From an uncultured Clostridia bacterium (GTDB lineage Bacteria > Bacillota > Clostridia > Christensenellales > Borkfalkiaceae), in assembly GCA_944363555.1 (NCBI GenBank), contig CALVUL010000003.1:1-40442 (forward strand): 40,442 bases of DNA, given 5' to 3'. The notes under the pieces were generated by a model that worked only from the letters and a program-made list of their open reading frames with translations, did no database searches and was not told the DNA's origin. A program made the position numbers and the translations under genes. Every line of letters starts with the position of its first letter. Positions within the stretch are counted from its first letter, which is position 1. Below are positions 7,932 through 16,444 of this stretch, one piece after another.

Positions 7932-8976
7932 ATTTCGGCAGGATCACCGTAAAAACGCTGCCTTCGTTGGGGGCGCTTTCCACCTCTATTTTCCCGTTGC
8001 ACAGTTTTACGATTTTATCCACGATGGCGAGCCCCAGCCCCAACCCTTTGGCGGCGTGGGATTTGTCGCTCTGATAATACTTTTCAAAAATATGGCGGAG
8101 CGCGTTTTCGCCGATCCCTTCCCCCGTATCGGCGACGGATACGATCACGTTTTCCGCATCCTCGTCCACGCGGACGCGGATCTCGCCCCCCTTCGGCGTG
8201 TATTTAATCGCGTTGGAAAGCAGATTGCACCACACTTCCTGCATCAGCGCTTCGCTGCCTTGATAGAATACGTCCTTGATCTCCGAACCGTCCACGTTCA
8301 GTCCCTTTTTCCCCCAGTCCACCGAAAGCAGGATCACCGAACGGCGCAGTTGTTCGCCGAGGTTATACTCCTTTTTATCGGGAACGATGGTCTGCGAATC
8401 GAGGCGCGCCATCATCATCGTGCTGTTGGAAAGTTCGGCAAGCCGCTTGGATTCGTCCGCGATGAGTTCCAGATAGACGCGCCGTTCCTCTTCGGTAACG
8501 TCGCTTTCCAAAAGCAGGCGCGCGAAGCCGTTGATGGAGGTGATGGGCGTTCTCAGTTCGTGCGCGTAATCGTTCAGAAACTCGTTTTTCAAGATCTCCA
8601 CGTTGGAAAGTTCGGCGCACATCTTGTTAAAATTGCCGAACACTTCCGCCAGCGGACCGCCGCGCCTGTAATCGAGCCGCACGGAAAAATCCCCCTGCGC
8701 CACCTTGCCGATGCCCTCCGCGAGCAGGGAAACGTAACGGTAGATCAGTTTGGTGATGAAATAGTTGATCACCCCGATGACCACCGCTATGGGAATGACG
8801 ATGGCGAGAAAGGTGAGATCGACGTACGCCGCGTCGAAATGCATGACGAGCAGTTCCGAAACGAACAGCGAACCGAGCGCGGCGACGACGACGATCGCCG
8901 ACTGCAGCATCAGCAGAAAGAATATTTTTTTGTTGGTCGGATTGCTCTTTTTCAACCGGCGTTTTTTTTCACGCAT
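7930..8976 (-). CDS. Sensor histidine kinase
   Basis: A 348-residue membrane kinase. Two transmembrane helices (about 18-41 and 52-75) flank only a very short extracellular loop, so sensing is probably within the membrane or through partners. A HAMP linker follows (about 76-125), then the dimerisation/phosphoacceptor domain with NDYAHELRTPITSINGF (phosphorylated H139). The ATP-binding domain has the N box (NLLSNAIKYTPKGG), the G1 box (DTGEGIG) and the G2 box (GLGLGLAIV). It overlaps the response-regulator gene by 8 bp, so the pair is translationally coupled. The signal is unknown; no target gene lies next to it apart from the helicase upstream. Confidence 0.95.
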   Translation of the reverse strand: MREKKRRLKKSNPTNKKIFFLLMLQSAIVVVAALGSLFVSELLVMHFDAAYVDLTFLAIVIPIAVVIGVINYFITKLIYRYVSLLAEGIGKVAQGDFSVRLDYRRGGPLAEVFGNFNKMCAELSNVEILKNEFLNDYAHELRTPITSINGFARLLLESDVTEEERRVYLELIADESKRLAELSNSTMMMARLDSQTIVPDKKEYNLGEQLRRSVILLSVDWGKKGLNVDGSEIKDVFYQGSEALMQEVWCNLLSNAIKYTPKGGEIRVRVDEDAENVIVSVADTGEGIGENALRHIFEKYYQSDKSHAAKGLGLGLAIVDKIVKLCNGKIEVESAPNEGSVFTVILPK

Positions 8977-9652
8977 CCGTTTCCCCTTTCAGCGCGGCTT
9001 TGTAGCCGATCCCCTTTAACGATACGATCTCGAATTCCTCGATGTTCTGCGTTTTGTTGCGCAGGCGGCTGACGTGCACTTTCACCGTGTCCCTGCCGCT
9101 GGGGGAAGAAAGCCCCCACACCTCGTCGAGCAGTTGGTTCGGCGTGAAGATCTTCCCCGGGTAGGAAAGCAGTTTGAATAAAAGATCGAATTCCTTCTTG
9201 GTGAGTTCGATGTTTTCCCCGCGGTAAGTCAGCGTATAATCGCCGGAATCGAGGACGAGATCGTTGATCTTGACCACCTTGACGCCCGATATTTTGGAGC
9301 GGCGCAGCAGCGCCCTGATACGGCAGAGCAGTTCGCCGTATTCGATGGGCTTCACGACGTAATCGTCCACCCCGCAGGCAAAGCCCTCGATCTTGTCTTC
9401 CGCGGATTGTTTCGCCGTCATGAAGATGATGGGCACGTCGCTGCCGGCGTCGCGGATGGTCTTTGCCAGCTGCAGCCCGTCGACTTCCGGCATCATGATG
9501 TCGGAAAGCACCAAATCCACCGGCTCCGCGCCGAAAATCTCCAACGCGTCCCGCCCGTTTTTCGCCGTCAGCGTTTTATAAAACCGTTTCAGCGTCGCCT
9601 CGGTCAGAAGGCGGGCGGAATCGTCGTCCTCCACGATCAGAATGGTTGCCAT
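8969..9652 (-). CDS. OmpR/PhoB-family response regulator
   Basis: A 227-residue protein: receiver domain (1-120) with acidic pocket E8-D9-D10, phosphoacceptor D51 (VLSDIMMPEVDG) and the conserved K of FMTAK. A winged-helix DNA-binding domain (about 130-225) follows, with ELTKKEFDLLFKLLSYPGKIFTP and the recognition helix RDTVKVHVSRLRNKT. The ATG at 9652 follows AGAGGTG. It is the first gene of the pair with the histidine kinase. Both ends of the protein are intact. Confidence 0.96.
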   Translation of the reverse strand: MATILIVEDDDSARLLTEATLKRFYKTLTAKNGRDALEIFGAEPVDLVLSDIMMPEVDGLQLAKTIRDAGSDVPIIFMTAKQSAEDKIEGFACGVDDYVVKPIEYGELLCRIRALLRRSKISGVKVVKINDLVLDSGDYTLTYRGENIELTKKEFDLLFKLLSYPGKIFTPNQLLDEVWGLSSPSGRDTVKVHVSRLRNKTQNIEEFEIVSLKGIGYKAALKGETDA

Positions 9653-9734
9653 ATATCACACCTCTTCGCACTTTTACGACTATTGTACTCCGCAAAAGTT
9701 AAATCATCGTAAACCGCGGCGCGTTTTTCCGCGT

Positions 9735-10955
9735 TTACGAGAACGCGCCGACGATCTTCTGAATCCGCTCGATCTCCTTTTCGGGAGAATGCCACCAATC
9801 CGTACTCCACACGCGGTGCAGTTTCCATCCGCGGCTTTCGAGATATTCCTTGCGGTGCACGTCCCGATCGCGTACGGAATCGGAAAGGGCGTAAAGGCGG
9901 GCGTCGCATTCGATGCCGAGCACGTAGCGCCCCTGCGCCTTGACGGCGAGGTCGATGCTGTAACCGCCGATGCCGACGTTTTCCTCCACCTCGTAGCCGC
10001 ATTTGACGAGGGCGTCGCGGATGGAGGAAGTAAAATCGGAAGAGGCGTCCGCCGCGGCGGCTTCGCCTCCGTCCGCGGTGAAACTCAAAAGCACCTGATG
10101 CGCGAGTTCTTTTTTGCCCGCGCTGACCGCCTCTGCGTATTCGAGATACTTTTTGAAAATTTTCGGGCCTTCGCTCTGCAGATCGCCGACGTATAATTCG
10201 GAGCCGGCGATGGAACTGACCACGTAAATTTTTTCTTTCGCGCGGGAAATGGCAACGTTCAGGCGGTTTTCCCCGCCGCGCTGGTTCAGCCAGCCGAAAT
10301 TGCGCACCACCTTGCCCTGTTCGTTCTTCGCGTACGCCAACGAAAAGATGATGCAGTCGCGCTCGTCGCCCTGCACGTTTTCAATGTTCTTGACGAACAG
10401 CCCGATGTCCTCGCCGTTGCGTTTTCTGTTCCACTCCCTGCCGCAGCGGAGGGCGAAATCCCTGTCCTTCGCGCACTCTTCGTCGATGGCGTCCATAATG
10501 GCGTCTTTCTGCGCGCTGTTGAAGGTGATCACCCCCACGCTCTGCTCGGCGGTACGGGTCTTTAAATAATTTTTCAAAAGCGTTACCACCGCTTTCGCCT
10601 CCGCCTCGTTGCGCCGATCCCGCCACACGCCGTTTTTCACGCGGACCACCTCGATGGGCGGGCGCGCGGGCTGTTCGGTGTTCGGGGAAATCATCAGTCT
10701 GCCGTGATAAAACGCGTAATTGGAAAAGGCGATGAGTTCTTCGTATTTCGAGCGGTAGTGGAAATTGAGCAGCACTTCGTTGTATTTGAACCGCGCGAGA
10801 TCGAGAAGGCTCTCTTCTTCCAGCGCGGCGTTGGTTTCGGCGTCGTCGTCGAACTCCCCTTCCGTTTCCAGCCTGCCGAAGCCGAGGCTCGACGGGCGCA
10901 ACTGCTTGTGATCGCCGGCGATGACGACTTTTTTCGCACGCTGCACGGCGGGCAC
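9735..10955 (-). pseudogene. C-terminal half of an SF1 helicase-nuclease, after an in-frame stop
   Basis: This continues, in the same reading frame, the ORF that ends at 10962. It opens with VPAVQRAKKVVIAGDHKQL, which is helicase motif III directly following the DEAS Walker B box of the upstream part. Later come FHYRSKYEELIAFSN (motif IV), a VQGDERD motif and NVAISRAKEKIYVV (motif VI arginine finger), all typical of UPF1-like SF1 helicases. The last 105 residues form a Vsr/PD-(D/E)xK-like nuclease domain: GGYSIDLAVKAQGRYVLGIECDA, then RDRDVHRKEYLESRGWKLHRVWSTDWW. The frame starts at GTG 10955 with no convincing ribosome binding site, so independent translation is doubtful. It may be dead, a sequence error, or made by readthrough. 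Confidence 0.8.
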
Positions 10956-10961
10956 GCCCTT

Positions 10962-13454
10962 TTACACATAGAGTTGGGAGGCCTCGTCGAACACCACGAG
11001 ATCGAACAGCCCGTTATCGAGGGGCAGGCTTTCGGAAACGACTTCCGGCGTCATCAGCCAGATCTTCACGCCGCGGAACAGTTCGAAGGCGAAACGGTCG
11101 ATAAACTTCGGAACGCTCTGCTTGCGCTTGCTCTCCACCATCCGCTTCATCTCGCCGTAGCGTTTGGAGGCGGCGATGTTTTTCGTATATGCCGAAACGA
11201 GCAGTTCCCTGAACTTTTCCATCGTCAGTTTTTTCTTCTTCTCGATGTTCGCCTCCACCGCGCCGACGATCAGATCGTAGTTCTGGATATAGGAAAGCAC
11301 GGGTTTGTTTTTCGTCTCGAAATCGTCGATGTGGCGCAGAACGATGTAATCGTAAACGTTGCGGTTTGCCTCCGCCATCGAAACGCCGGATTTGTTCGCA
11401 ATGTTGTTGACCGCCGCGATATAGAGTTTTTCCTCCGCGCTCAGCGTGTCGAACAGGGCGCGGATCACCGTGAAGCGGTCGAAGGACGTCAGCCCGTCCA
11501 ACAGATGCGCGGGCGAAATGAAAAATTCCTTTACGTTTGCGTTCTGCCGCTTTTTAAAGCACAGCGCCATGATCTCCTTGATCTTGCGTACGATGTCCCC
11601 TTTCAAAAACGGGCGGACGAGGAAATTTTTGCCGTCGTACTCCCGTTTCATGGCGACGAGCTGCGCGCAGAGTTTGAGCGGTTCGGCGAGTTCCAGCCTG
11701 CCGATGTCGGGCTTGATCCTCGTCAGCCACGGGTAGGATTGCAGCAGATCGAAATACTCTTTCAGTCTGCCGAGATAGAGAACGTCCTTAAACTTGTCGC
11801 GCATGCCCTTGAGGGCGGGATAGGGAACGGAAAGGAGTTCTTCGCCGATCTCGTTTTCGTAACCGACGGACTGCAAAAGGTAGTTGCCCAGAAACACGTT
11901 GTCGGCGTTTTCCCTGTACAGTTTGTACATTTCCGTACCGAGACCGTTCTTTTTATAGAGTTTGTCTGCGATCTCTTTGAGTTCGCCGATGTCGGCGTCG
12001 ATGACGGCGATCGCGTTCTTGTACGCGCCCTCGTCGAAATCGGATTTCTGCGGGGAATACAGCAGATTGTAAAGCTGCGTGTAAAAATACTCCTTATCCT
12101 TTGTATCGCTCACGAAAAGCGCGTATTTCGACATCGCGCCGAGGCGGGAATAAATAACGTCGAGCGCGGCTTTTTTCTGCGACACCATCAATACGTTGTG
12201 TCCTTTGAGCACGTAATCCACGATCAGGCTGGTGATCGTCTGCGATTTGCCCGTCCCGGGAGGGCCCTGCACGACGAGTTCGTCGCACCCGCCGAGGGCA
12301 AATACGGCGTTTTCCTGCGAGGCGTTCAAGGCGTTTATGTAATCGATCTGCCCTTCGCTGAAATCGTCGATCTTCGTTTCGCCGTAGCGGCGTTCATCCG
12401 AATAGTAATCGATGTCGCCGGAATTTTCCAGAAGGGAATCGAGGAGTTTGTTGATCTCGTCCTTTTCGATGATCGCCTTGAAATCGCGCTGCAGGGCGGA
12501 AGAATACATGGAGAATTTACCGAGCACGGCGTTGTTCACCAGATGGAATTCGCCGCTTTTATAGCGGGGAAAAGTCCCTTCGGTATATTCCGCAAAAGCC
12601 GTAGGCTTGGGAAGGACCGCCTCGAAACGGATGCCCGCGCCGCGGTAATAAGCGCAGAGTTCTTCGATAAAATTTTCCCCGACCTCCTCGATGACGGCGG
12701 AAGGGAGTTCCTTTTTGGAACCGGAAAATTTATACTGCGTGAGGATCAGATTGTTGTTGTAAAGGATGTCCCGCGTGCCGTCCGCCTGAACGTAAACGCT
12801 TTCCCCGTCGCGTTCCAACGCCACGGGAAACAGCGCCAGCGGCGCGCGGATGTTGAAATCCTCCCCCGCCATTTTGCCGACGAGGTACGGCCACGCGACG
12901 TAAAGATCGTTCTGCCCGCTTTCGCGGATATCCTTCACCACTTCCCTTTCGAGGGTGAGCAGTTTTTTGAATTTGTTCTTTTTCGCGGAGGAATCGTTCG
13001 CATAATCGATCAAAAAAAAAAAAAAACCTTTTCCCGAAGGTTTGCCCGTGATATATTCCAAAAGGGGCGCCATCTGCCTGCCGTGCAGATCGTAGGCGTA
13101 TTTTTCGTAGATCTTGCCCATATACAGAAGGCGGTTTTTCTTGTTGATGTTCACCAGCCTGCCTTCCAGATTTTTCAGCGTTTTGCGCACGTCGTCCGTG
13201 ATCTTCGCGTTGGAGGCGTTTTCCTTATGGTAGCGTTCGATGGGCGCCATAAAATCCGCCCCGTATTTTTCCACAAAAGTTCTGCCGAGCCCCGGGATGC
13301 ACTGCAGATCTTCGCCGCGTTTGGGCGCCGCGGCGGCGATCAGTTTGAGCGCGTCGTCGGAACAGACGGCGGGCGTTCTTCCCCCCGAAGTGCATTTGCG
13401 TTTCACCGCATTGCGCACTTTTACCAGTTCGTCGTATAATTCTTGCTGCGTCAT
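10962..13454 (-). pseudogene. N-terminal two thirds of an HRDC-DUF4011-like-SF1 helicase, ended by a premature TAA
   Basis: This ORF encodes 830 residues. Residues 1-75 look like an HRDC domain (TQQELYDELVKVRNAVKRK, then CIPGLGRTFVEKYG). Residues about 90-250 resemble the DUF4011-type region of COG1112 helicases (GRLVNINKKNRLLYMGK). Walker A is GPPGTGKS at 397-404. The frame ends directly after the Walker B box DEAS (823-826) as LYV-stop, where homologues as I recall them continue VEKG. The TAA (10964-10962) therefore probably replaces GAA and interrupts a single 1239-codon gene. A run of 15 T encodes FFFF at 144-147. The start ATG at 13454 follows GAGGAG and a good promoter. COG1112-type helicases with Vsr-like tails are often found in defence islands; its role here is inferred. 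Confidence 0.82.
13012..13026. repeat. 15-base A/T homopolymer inside the helicase gene
   Basis: Fifteen consecutive A on the plus strand are read as T in the minus-strand gene and encode Phe-144 to Phe-147 and flanking bases. Such a tract in GC-rich coding sequence is prone to replication or transcription slippage. A one-base change would truncate the protein near residue 150. Confidence 0.9.
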
Positions 13455-13472
13455 AGTATCTCCTCGCTTTCG

Positions 13473-13501
13473 ATTGTATCACATCGCGGCGCAAAAATCA
13501 A
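13473..13501 (-). promoter_or_regulatory. Predicted promoter of the helicase gene
   Basis: On the minus strand TTGATT (13501-13496) and TACAAT (13478-13473) are 17 bp apart. The predicted start is near 13466, about 12 nt before the ATG at 13454, and the short leader still holds GAGGAG. Confidence 0.65.
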
Positions 13502-13545
13502 ACGATAACGGGCGTTGACGGGCGGTATATTTTTGTTTTTTTGCG

Positions 13546-13574
13546 TTGCGTTTTTTGGCTTTCCGTGATACAAT
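13546..13574 (+). promoter_or_regulatory. Possible promoter of the DUF1835-like gene
   Basis: TTGCGT (13546-13551) and TACAAT (13569-13574) are 17 bp apart. The -35 box is weak. The start would fall near 13581, giving a leader of about 10 nt that contains GAGG. Confidence 0.4.
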
Positions 13575-13590
13575 GGCAAAGAGGTTATTT

Positions 13591-14277
13591 ATGAAAGAGG
13601 ACTTTTTATCCCGTGCGCGCGCCCTGCCGGACGGAGCGGCGCACATCGTCAGCGGCGAATGCTTAAAAGAACGCATCCTGCGCGAACGCTGGACAGACGC
13701 GCCGGTATTTTCCTTCAACGAGGCGATGTGCCGCGGTCCCGCCGCCGAAACGGTCTTTTCCGAGGAATTCATCCTCGCGCGGTGCGCGGCGCTCGGCGTT
13801 TCGCGGGAGGAATACGAAAAAAAGACCGTGCGCGAACTTTCCGGCGCGCTTTCCGCCCCCGCGCTGGCGCTGTGGTTCGGCGACGATATGTTCTGCCAAA
13901 TCAATCTGATCGCGCTGCTCGCATGGCTCGATCGGCAAAAATACGGCGGGCGCGTATACTGCGGCACGATGCGCGAAACGGAGGACAGACTTCTCTCCTT
14001 CGCCCCCGTTTCCCTCGCGGGGAAAAACGGAGTCTATCTCGACGTGTTCGTTTACGGAAAGATCCCCGAAGCCGCGCCGCCCGAAACGAAAAAAGCCGCG
14101 GCGATGTATCTTGCCCTCTGCCTGCCGGAAAACCCCTTGCGCAAATGCATCCGCGCCCGCCTCGGCGAAAAAGATCTGCTTTCCTTTCTCTTAAACACCT
14201 TCCCCGAATACGGGCTGGGCGACAGGCAGTATCTCGAAATGATCGAAGAGGAAAAAAACGCCGCGAAAAACGGATGA
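13591..14277 (+). CDS. DUF1835-like protein of unknown function
   Basis: A 228-residue protein. Its N-terminal half resembles DUF1835: HIVSGECLKERIL at the start, PVFSFNEAMCRGPA (the family usually has a W/F-x-E-x-x-x-x-GP motif here), and ALWFGDDMFCQINLIALLAWL, the conserved W-F-x-x-D-x-x-x-Q-L-N block. Function is unknown for the family. The chosen ATG at 13591 has AGAGG six bases upstream. Two in-frame ATGs farther upstream overlap the -10 element. It is divergent from the helicase gene (136 bp apart), which raises but does not prove a functional link. Confidence 0.7.
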   Translation: MKEDFLSRARALPDGAAHIVSGECLKERILRERWTDAPVFSFNEAMCRGPAAETVFSEEFILARCAALGVSREEYEKKTVRELSGALSAPALALWFGDDMFCQINLIALLAWLDRQKYGGRVYCGTMRETEDRLLSFAPVSLAGKNGVYLDVFVYGKIPEAAPPETKKAAAMYLALCLPENPLRKCIRARLGEKDLLSFLLNTFPEYGLGDRQYLEMIEEEKNAAKNG

Positions 14278-14280
14278 CAA

Positions 14281-14314
14281 AACGCCCCCGAAAGCGAAAA
14301 CTTTCGGGGGCGTT
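14281..14314. terminator. Convergent terminator hairpin
   Basis: A perfect 14-bp inverted repeat (arms 14281-14294 and 14301-14314, loop CGAAAA) lies between the DUF1835-like gene and the convergent URO-D-like gene. On the minus strand it is followed by TTGTCAT, on the plus strand by CGTTCG, so U tails are short on both sides. Confidence 0.65.
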
Positions 14315-14345
14315 CGTTCGGAAAAACTTTCCGCAATGTTTTTGT

Positions 14346-15431
14346 TTATAAACCGACGCTGCAAACGCCTTTCAGATAACACTTTTCCACGCGTTTCAGC
14401 ACGGATTTCGCCGCGGCTTCGTCCGGCGTCCAAATACAGAAATGCGCGCCCTCCGGTTTTACGAAGGAACAAACCTCCTCGATCTCTTCCGGCATGACGT
14501 TGATCTGCAGATTTTTGCCCGCGTTCTGGATCTTTTCCACGACGTTCCGCCACGCGCGGGCGGTGGGCTGACCTTCGCCGTACACCCACTGCACGCCGCC
14601 GAGTTTTTCCATTTTCAGGAGTTTGTCGAGATGGCGCAGCGCCCCCGTGCCGTCGAGGTGAAAAATGCTCGAATCGAGCATTTCGATTTCCCTTCGCGTG
14701 GTCGGTTCGATATATTCCGAAAAGGCGTTTTCGGAAATCAGGCAGGCGAAATCGCAGCTCGTAATGTAATAATTTCCGTCCGGATCCCAGATCTGGGACC
14801 AGTTCATCGTCCCCTCCTGCCGGCGGCGGGTTACGGCGAAGAGTTCGGAAAAAATTCTTTCGGCGACCTTTTCCGAAGAAGCGAGCAATTCTTTCAGTTT
14901 TTCTGGGCAGTCGTACATCGCGGTGCACACCCTTTCCGGTCCGTAAAGGGAAGTGATCGCGTCCAGCCCCGTGTGGAGGTCGGTAACCCCCACCAAAAAT
15001 CCGCCGTCGGCTTTTTCCACGGCATATTCCGTCATCGCCTTGATCTTTTTCCACCAGCGGTTGTTTTCGTCGAATGCGAAGGGCGGGCAGTCTTCCAGTT
15101 CCGGCTTTTCGAGATGTTTCGACCAACTGGTCTGCTCCGCGAACTCGATGTCGCAGTCGCCCAAAATCGCGCCGTAAATATCCGGCCCCAAATTGGGGTT
15201 GAACATCGGGAAGGATTCCCCGCCGTAATAGGTGTTTTCGCAATAAAACTTTTCCCGTTCGACAACGTATTCGATATCCTGCCATCTGCCGGCAACGTCG
15301 TTTTCGTACTTTTCGGGAAAGATTTTTCCGTTCTTCGGCGCGACGACGGAAACGAGCGGCCTGTCCTCGTTTTCCCGTTTCCACCATTCGCGCCATCTTC
15401 TTTTCACGTAATCGTAATCCTGATTGATCAT
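14346..15431 (-). CDS. Uroporphyrinogen-decarboxylase-superfamily protein
   Basis: A 361-codon gene (360 residues plus stop wherever the last codon is counted). The sequence resembles the URO-D/methyltransferase superfamily often annotated as uroporphyrinogen decarboxylase family protein in gut Clostridia. Features are DPDGNYYITSCDFACLISENAFSEYIEP, FHLDGTGALRHLDKLLKMEKLGGVQWVYGEGQPTARAW and MPEEIEEVCSFVKPEGAHF, matching the C-terminal barrel with a conserved H-x-D/H-G. No haem genes are nearby, so true porphyrin decarboxylation is unlikely; a corrinoid-dependent methyl transfer or another role is possible. The start ATG at 15431 follows AAGGAG. A far-upstream start is rejected because it would overlap the promoter. 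Confidence 0.75.
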   Translation of the reverse strand: MINQDYDYVKRRWREWWKRENEDRPLVSVVAPKNGKIFPEKYENDVAGRWQDIEYVVEREKFYCENTYYGGESFPMFNPNLGPDIYGAILGDCDIEFAEQTSWSKHLEKPELEDCPPFAFDENNRWWKKIKAMTEYAVEKADGGFLVGVTDLHTGLDAITSLYGPERVCTAMYDCPEKLKELLASSEKVAERIFSELFAVTRRRQEGTMNWSQIWDPDGNYYITSCDFACLISENAFSEYIEPTTRREIEMLDSSIFHLDGTGALRHLDKLLKMEKLGGVQWVYGEGQPTARAWRNVVEKIQNAGKNLQINVMPEEIEEVCSFVKPEGAHFCIWTPDEAAAKSVLKRVEKCYLKGVCSVGL

Positions 15432-15452
15432 ATCCGAACGTCTCCTTTTCAC

Positions 15453-15482
15453 ACTATAACAAAAAGGAAGACCCGCTGTCAA
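15453..15482 (-). promoter_or_regulatory. Promoter of the URO-D-like gene
   Basis: On the minus strand TTGACA (15482-15477) and TATAGT (15458-15453) are 18 bp apart. The predicted start is near 15446, about 15 nt before the ATG, with AAGGAG in between. Confidence 0.7.
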
Positions 15483-15514
15483 TACGCAAGGCGCATAAAC
15501 GCAAGATCTTCCTT
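15464..15514 (-). terminator. Possible argF terminator overlapping the next promoter
   Basis: In the minus-strand transcript AAGGAAGA (from 15514-15507) can pair with TCTTCCTT (from 15471-15464), closing a 35-nt loop and followed by TTTG. It would end the arg operon, but it covers the -35 and spacer of the URO-D-like promoter. The long loop makes it a weak call. Confidence 0.35.
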
Positions 15515-15538
15515 TTATTTCGCAAAATTTTATCGGTT

Positions 15539-16444
15539 TTATCTGCCCATCGTCATCACCAGCACGGCTTTTTGCGCGTGCAGGCGGTTTTCCGCCTCGT
15601 CGAAAATGTCCTCGGCATGCGCTTCGAGCACTTCCTCGGTGATCTCCTCGCCGCGGTGCGCCGGCAGACAGTGCAGCACCATCGCGTCGGGTTTCGCCGC
15701 CGCCATCACCGCGGCGTTCACCTGATAGCCGGCAAACGCCTTCCTGCGCTTTTCCGCCTCACCTTCCTGCCCCATGCTCGCCCACACGTCGGTATAGACG
15801 ACGTCCGCATCCTTCGCCCCCGCAAGCACGTCCTCGGTGATCTCCAAAAGCCCGCTTTCCTTTCCCCAGCCGACGAGCGCGGCGTCGGGCTCGTAGCCCT
15901 TCGGGCAGCAGACCGTGATCTTCATCCCCACTTTCACCGCGCCGGCGATGAGGGAATTCGCCATGTTGTTGCCGTCCCCGACAAAACAAAGTTTCAGATT
16001 TTTCAGACTGCCCTTCCGTTCGCGCACCGTCATCAGATCCGCCAGCACCTGACAGGGATGGGCGTAATCGGTCAGCCCGTTGATCACGGGGATCGTGCCG
16101 TACTCGGCAAGTTCTTCCACGTCGCTTTGCTTGAAGGTACGGATCATGATGCCGTCCACGTAGCGGGAAAGCACGCGGGCGGTATCCCTGATCGGTTCGC
16201 CCCGCCCGATCTGGATGTCGGAAGCGCTTAAAAACAGCGCCTGCCCGCCGAGCTGGTACATGCCCGTTTCAAAGGAAACGCGGGTGCGCGTGGACGATTT
16301 CGTGAAGATCATCGCCAGCGTTTTGCCTTTCAGTTTTTCGTGGGCGATGCCGTGTTTGAGTTCGTATTTGAGTTGATCCGCAAGGTTCAGTACGGCGTAT
16401 ATTTCCTCCGCCGAAAGATCCTTTAACGCAAGTAAATGTTTCAT
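15539..16444 (-). CDS. argF: Ornithine carbamoyltransferase
   Basis: A 301-residue enzyme that makes citrulline from ornithine and carbamoyl phosphate in the cytoplasm. The carbamoyl-phosphate site FTKSSTRTR is at 47-55. DYAHPCQ (126-132) holds the H-P-C-Q motif. The ornithine-side HCLP loop is at 258-261 and is followed by RGEEITEEV. Length is normal. Its ATG overlaps the argD stop as ATGA, so translation is coupled to argD. It is the last gene of the operon. All catalytic motifs are intact. Confidence 0.97.
   Translation of the reverse strand: MKHLLALKDLSAEEIYAVLNLADQLKYELKHGIAHEKLKGKTLAMIFTKSSTRTRVSFETGMYQLGGQALFLSASDIQIGRGEPIRDTARVLSRYVDGIMIRTFKQSDVEELAEYGTIPVINGLTDYAHPCQVLADLMTVRERKGSLKNLKLCFVGDGNNMANSLIAGAVKVGMKITVCCPKGYEPDAALVGWGKESGLLEITEDVLAGAKDADVVYTDVWASMGQEGEAEKRRKAFAGYQVNAAVMAAAKPDAMVLHCLPAHRGEEITEEVLEAHAEDIFDEAENRLHAQKAVLVMTMGR

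Noticed and set aside
10704..13439. A very long open frame on the plus strand, antisense to the helicase gene
   Set aside because: Its translation is rich in repeated Phe/His/Arg/Val blocks with no recognisable domain, and it exactly shadows the helicase. It is a by-product of GC-rich codon use on the other strand. The same holds for the long frames opposite the URO-D-like gene, the EF-G-like gene and the FAD oxidoreductase.
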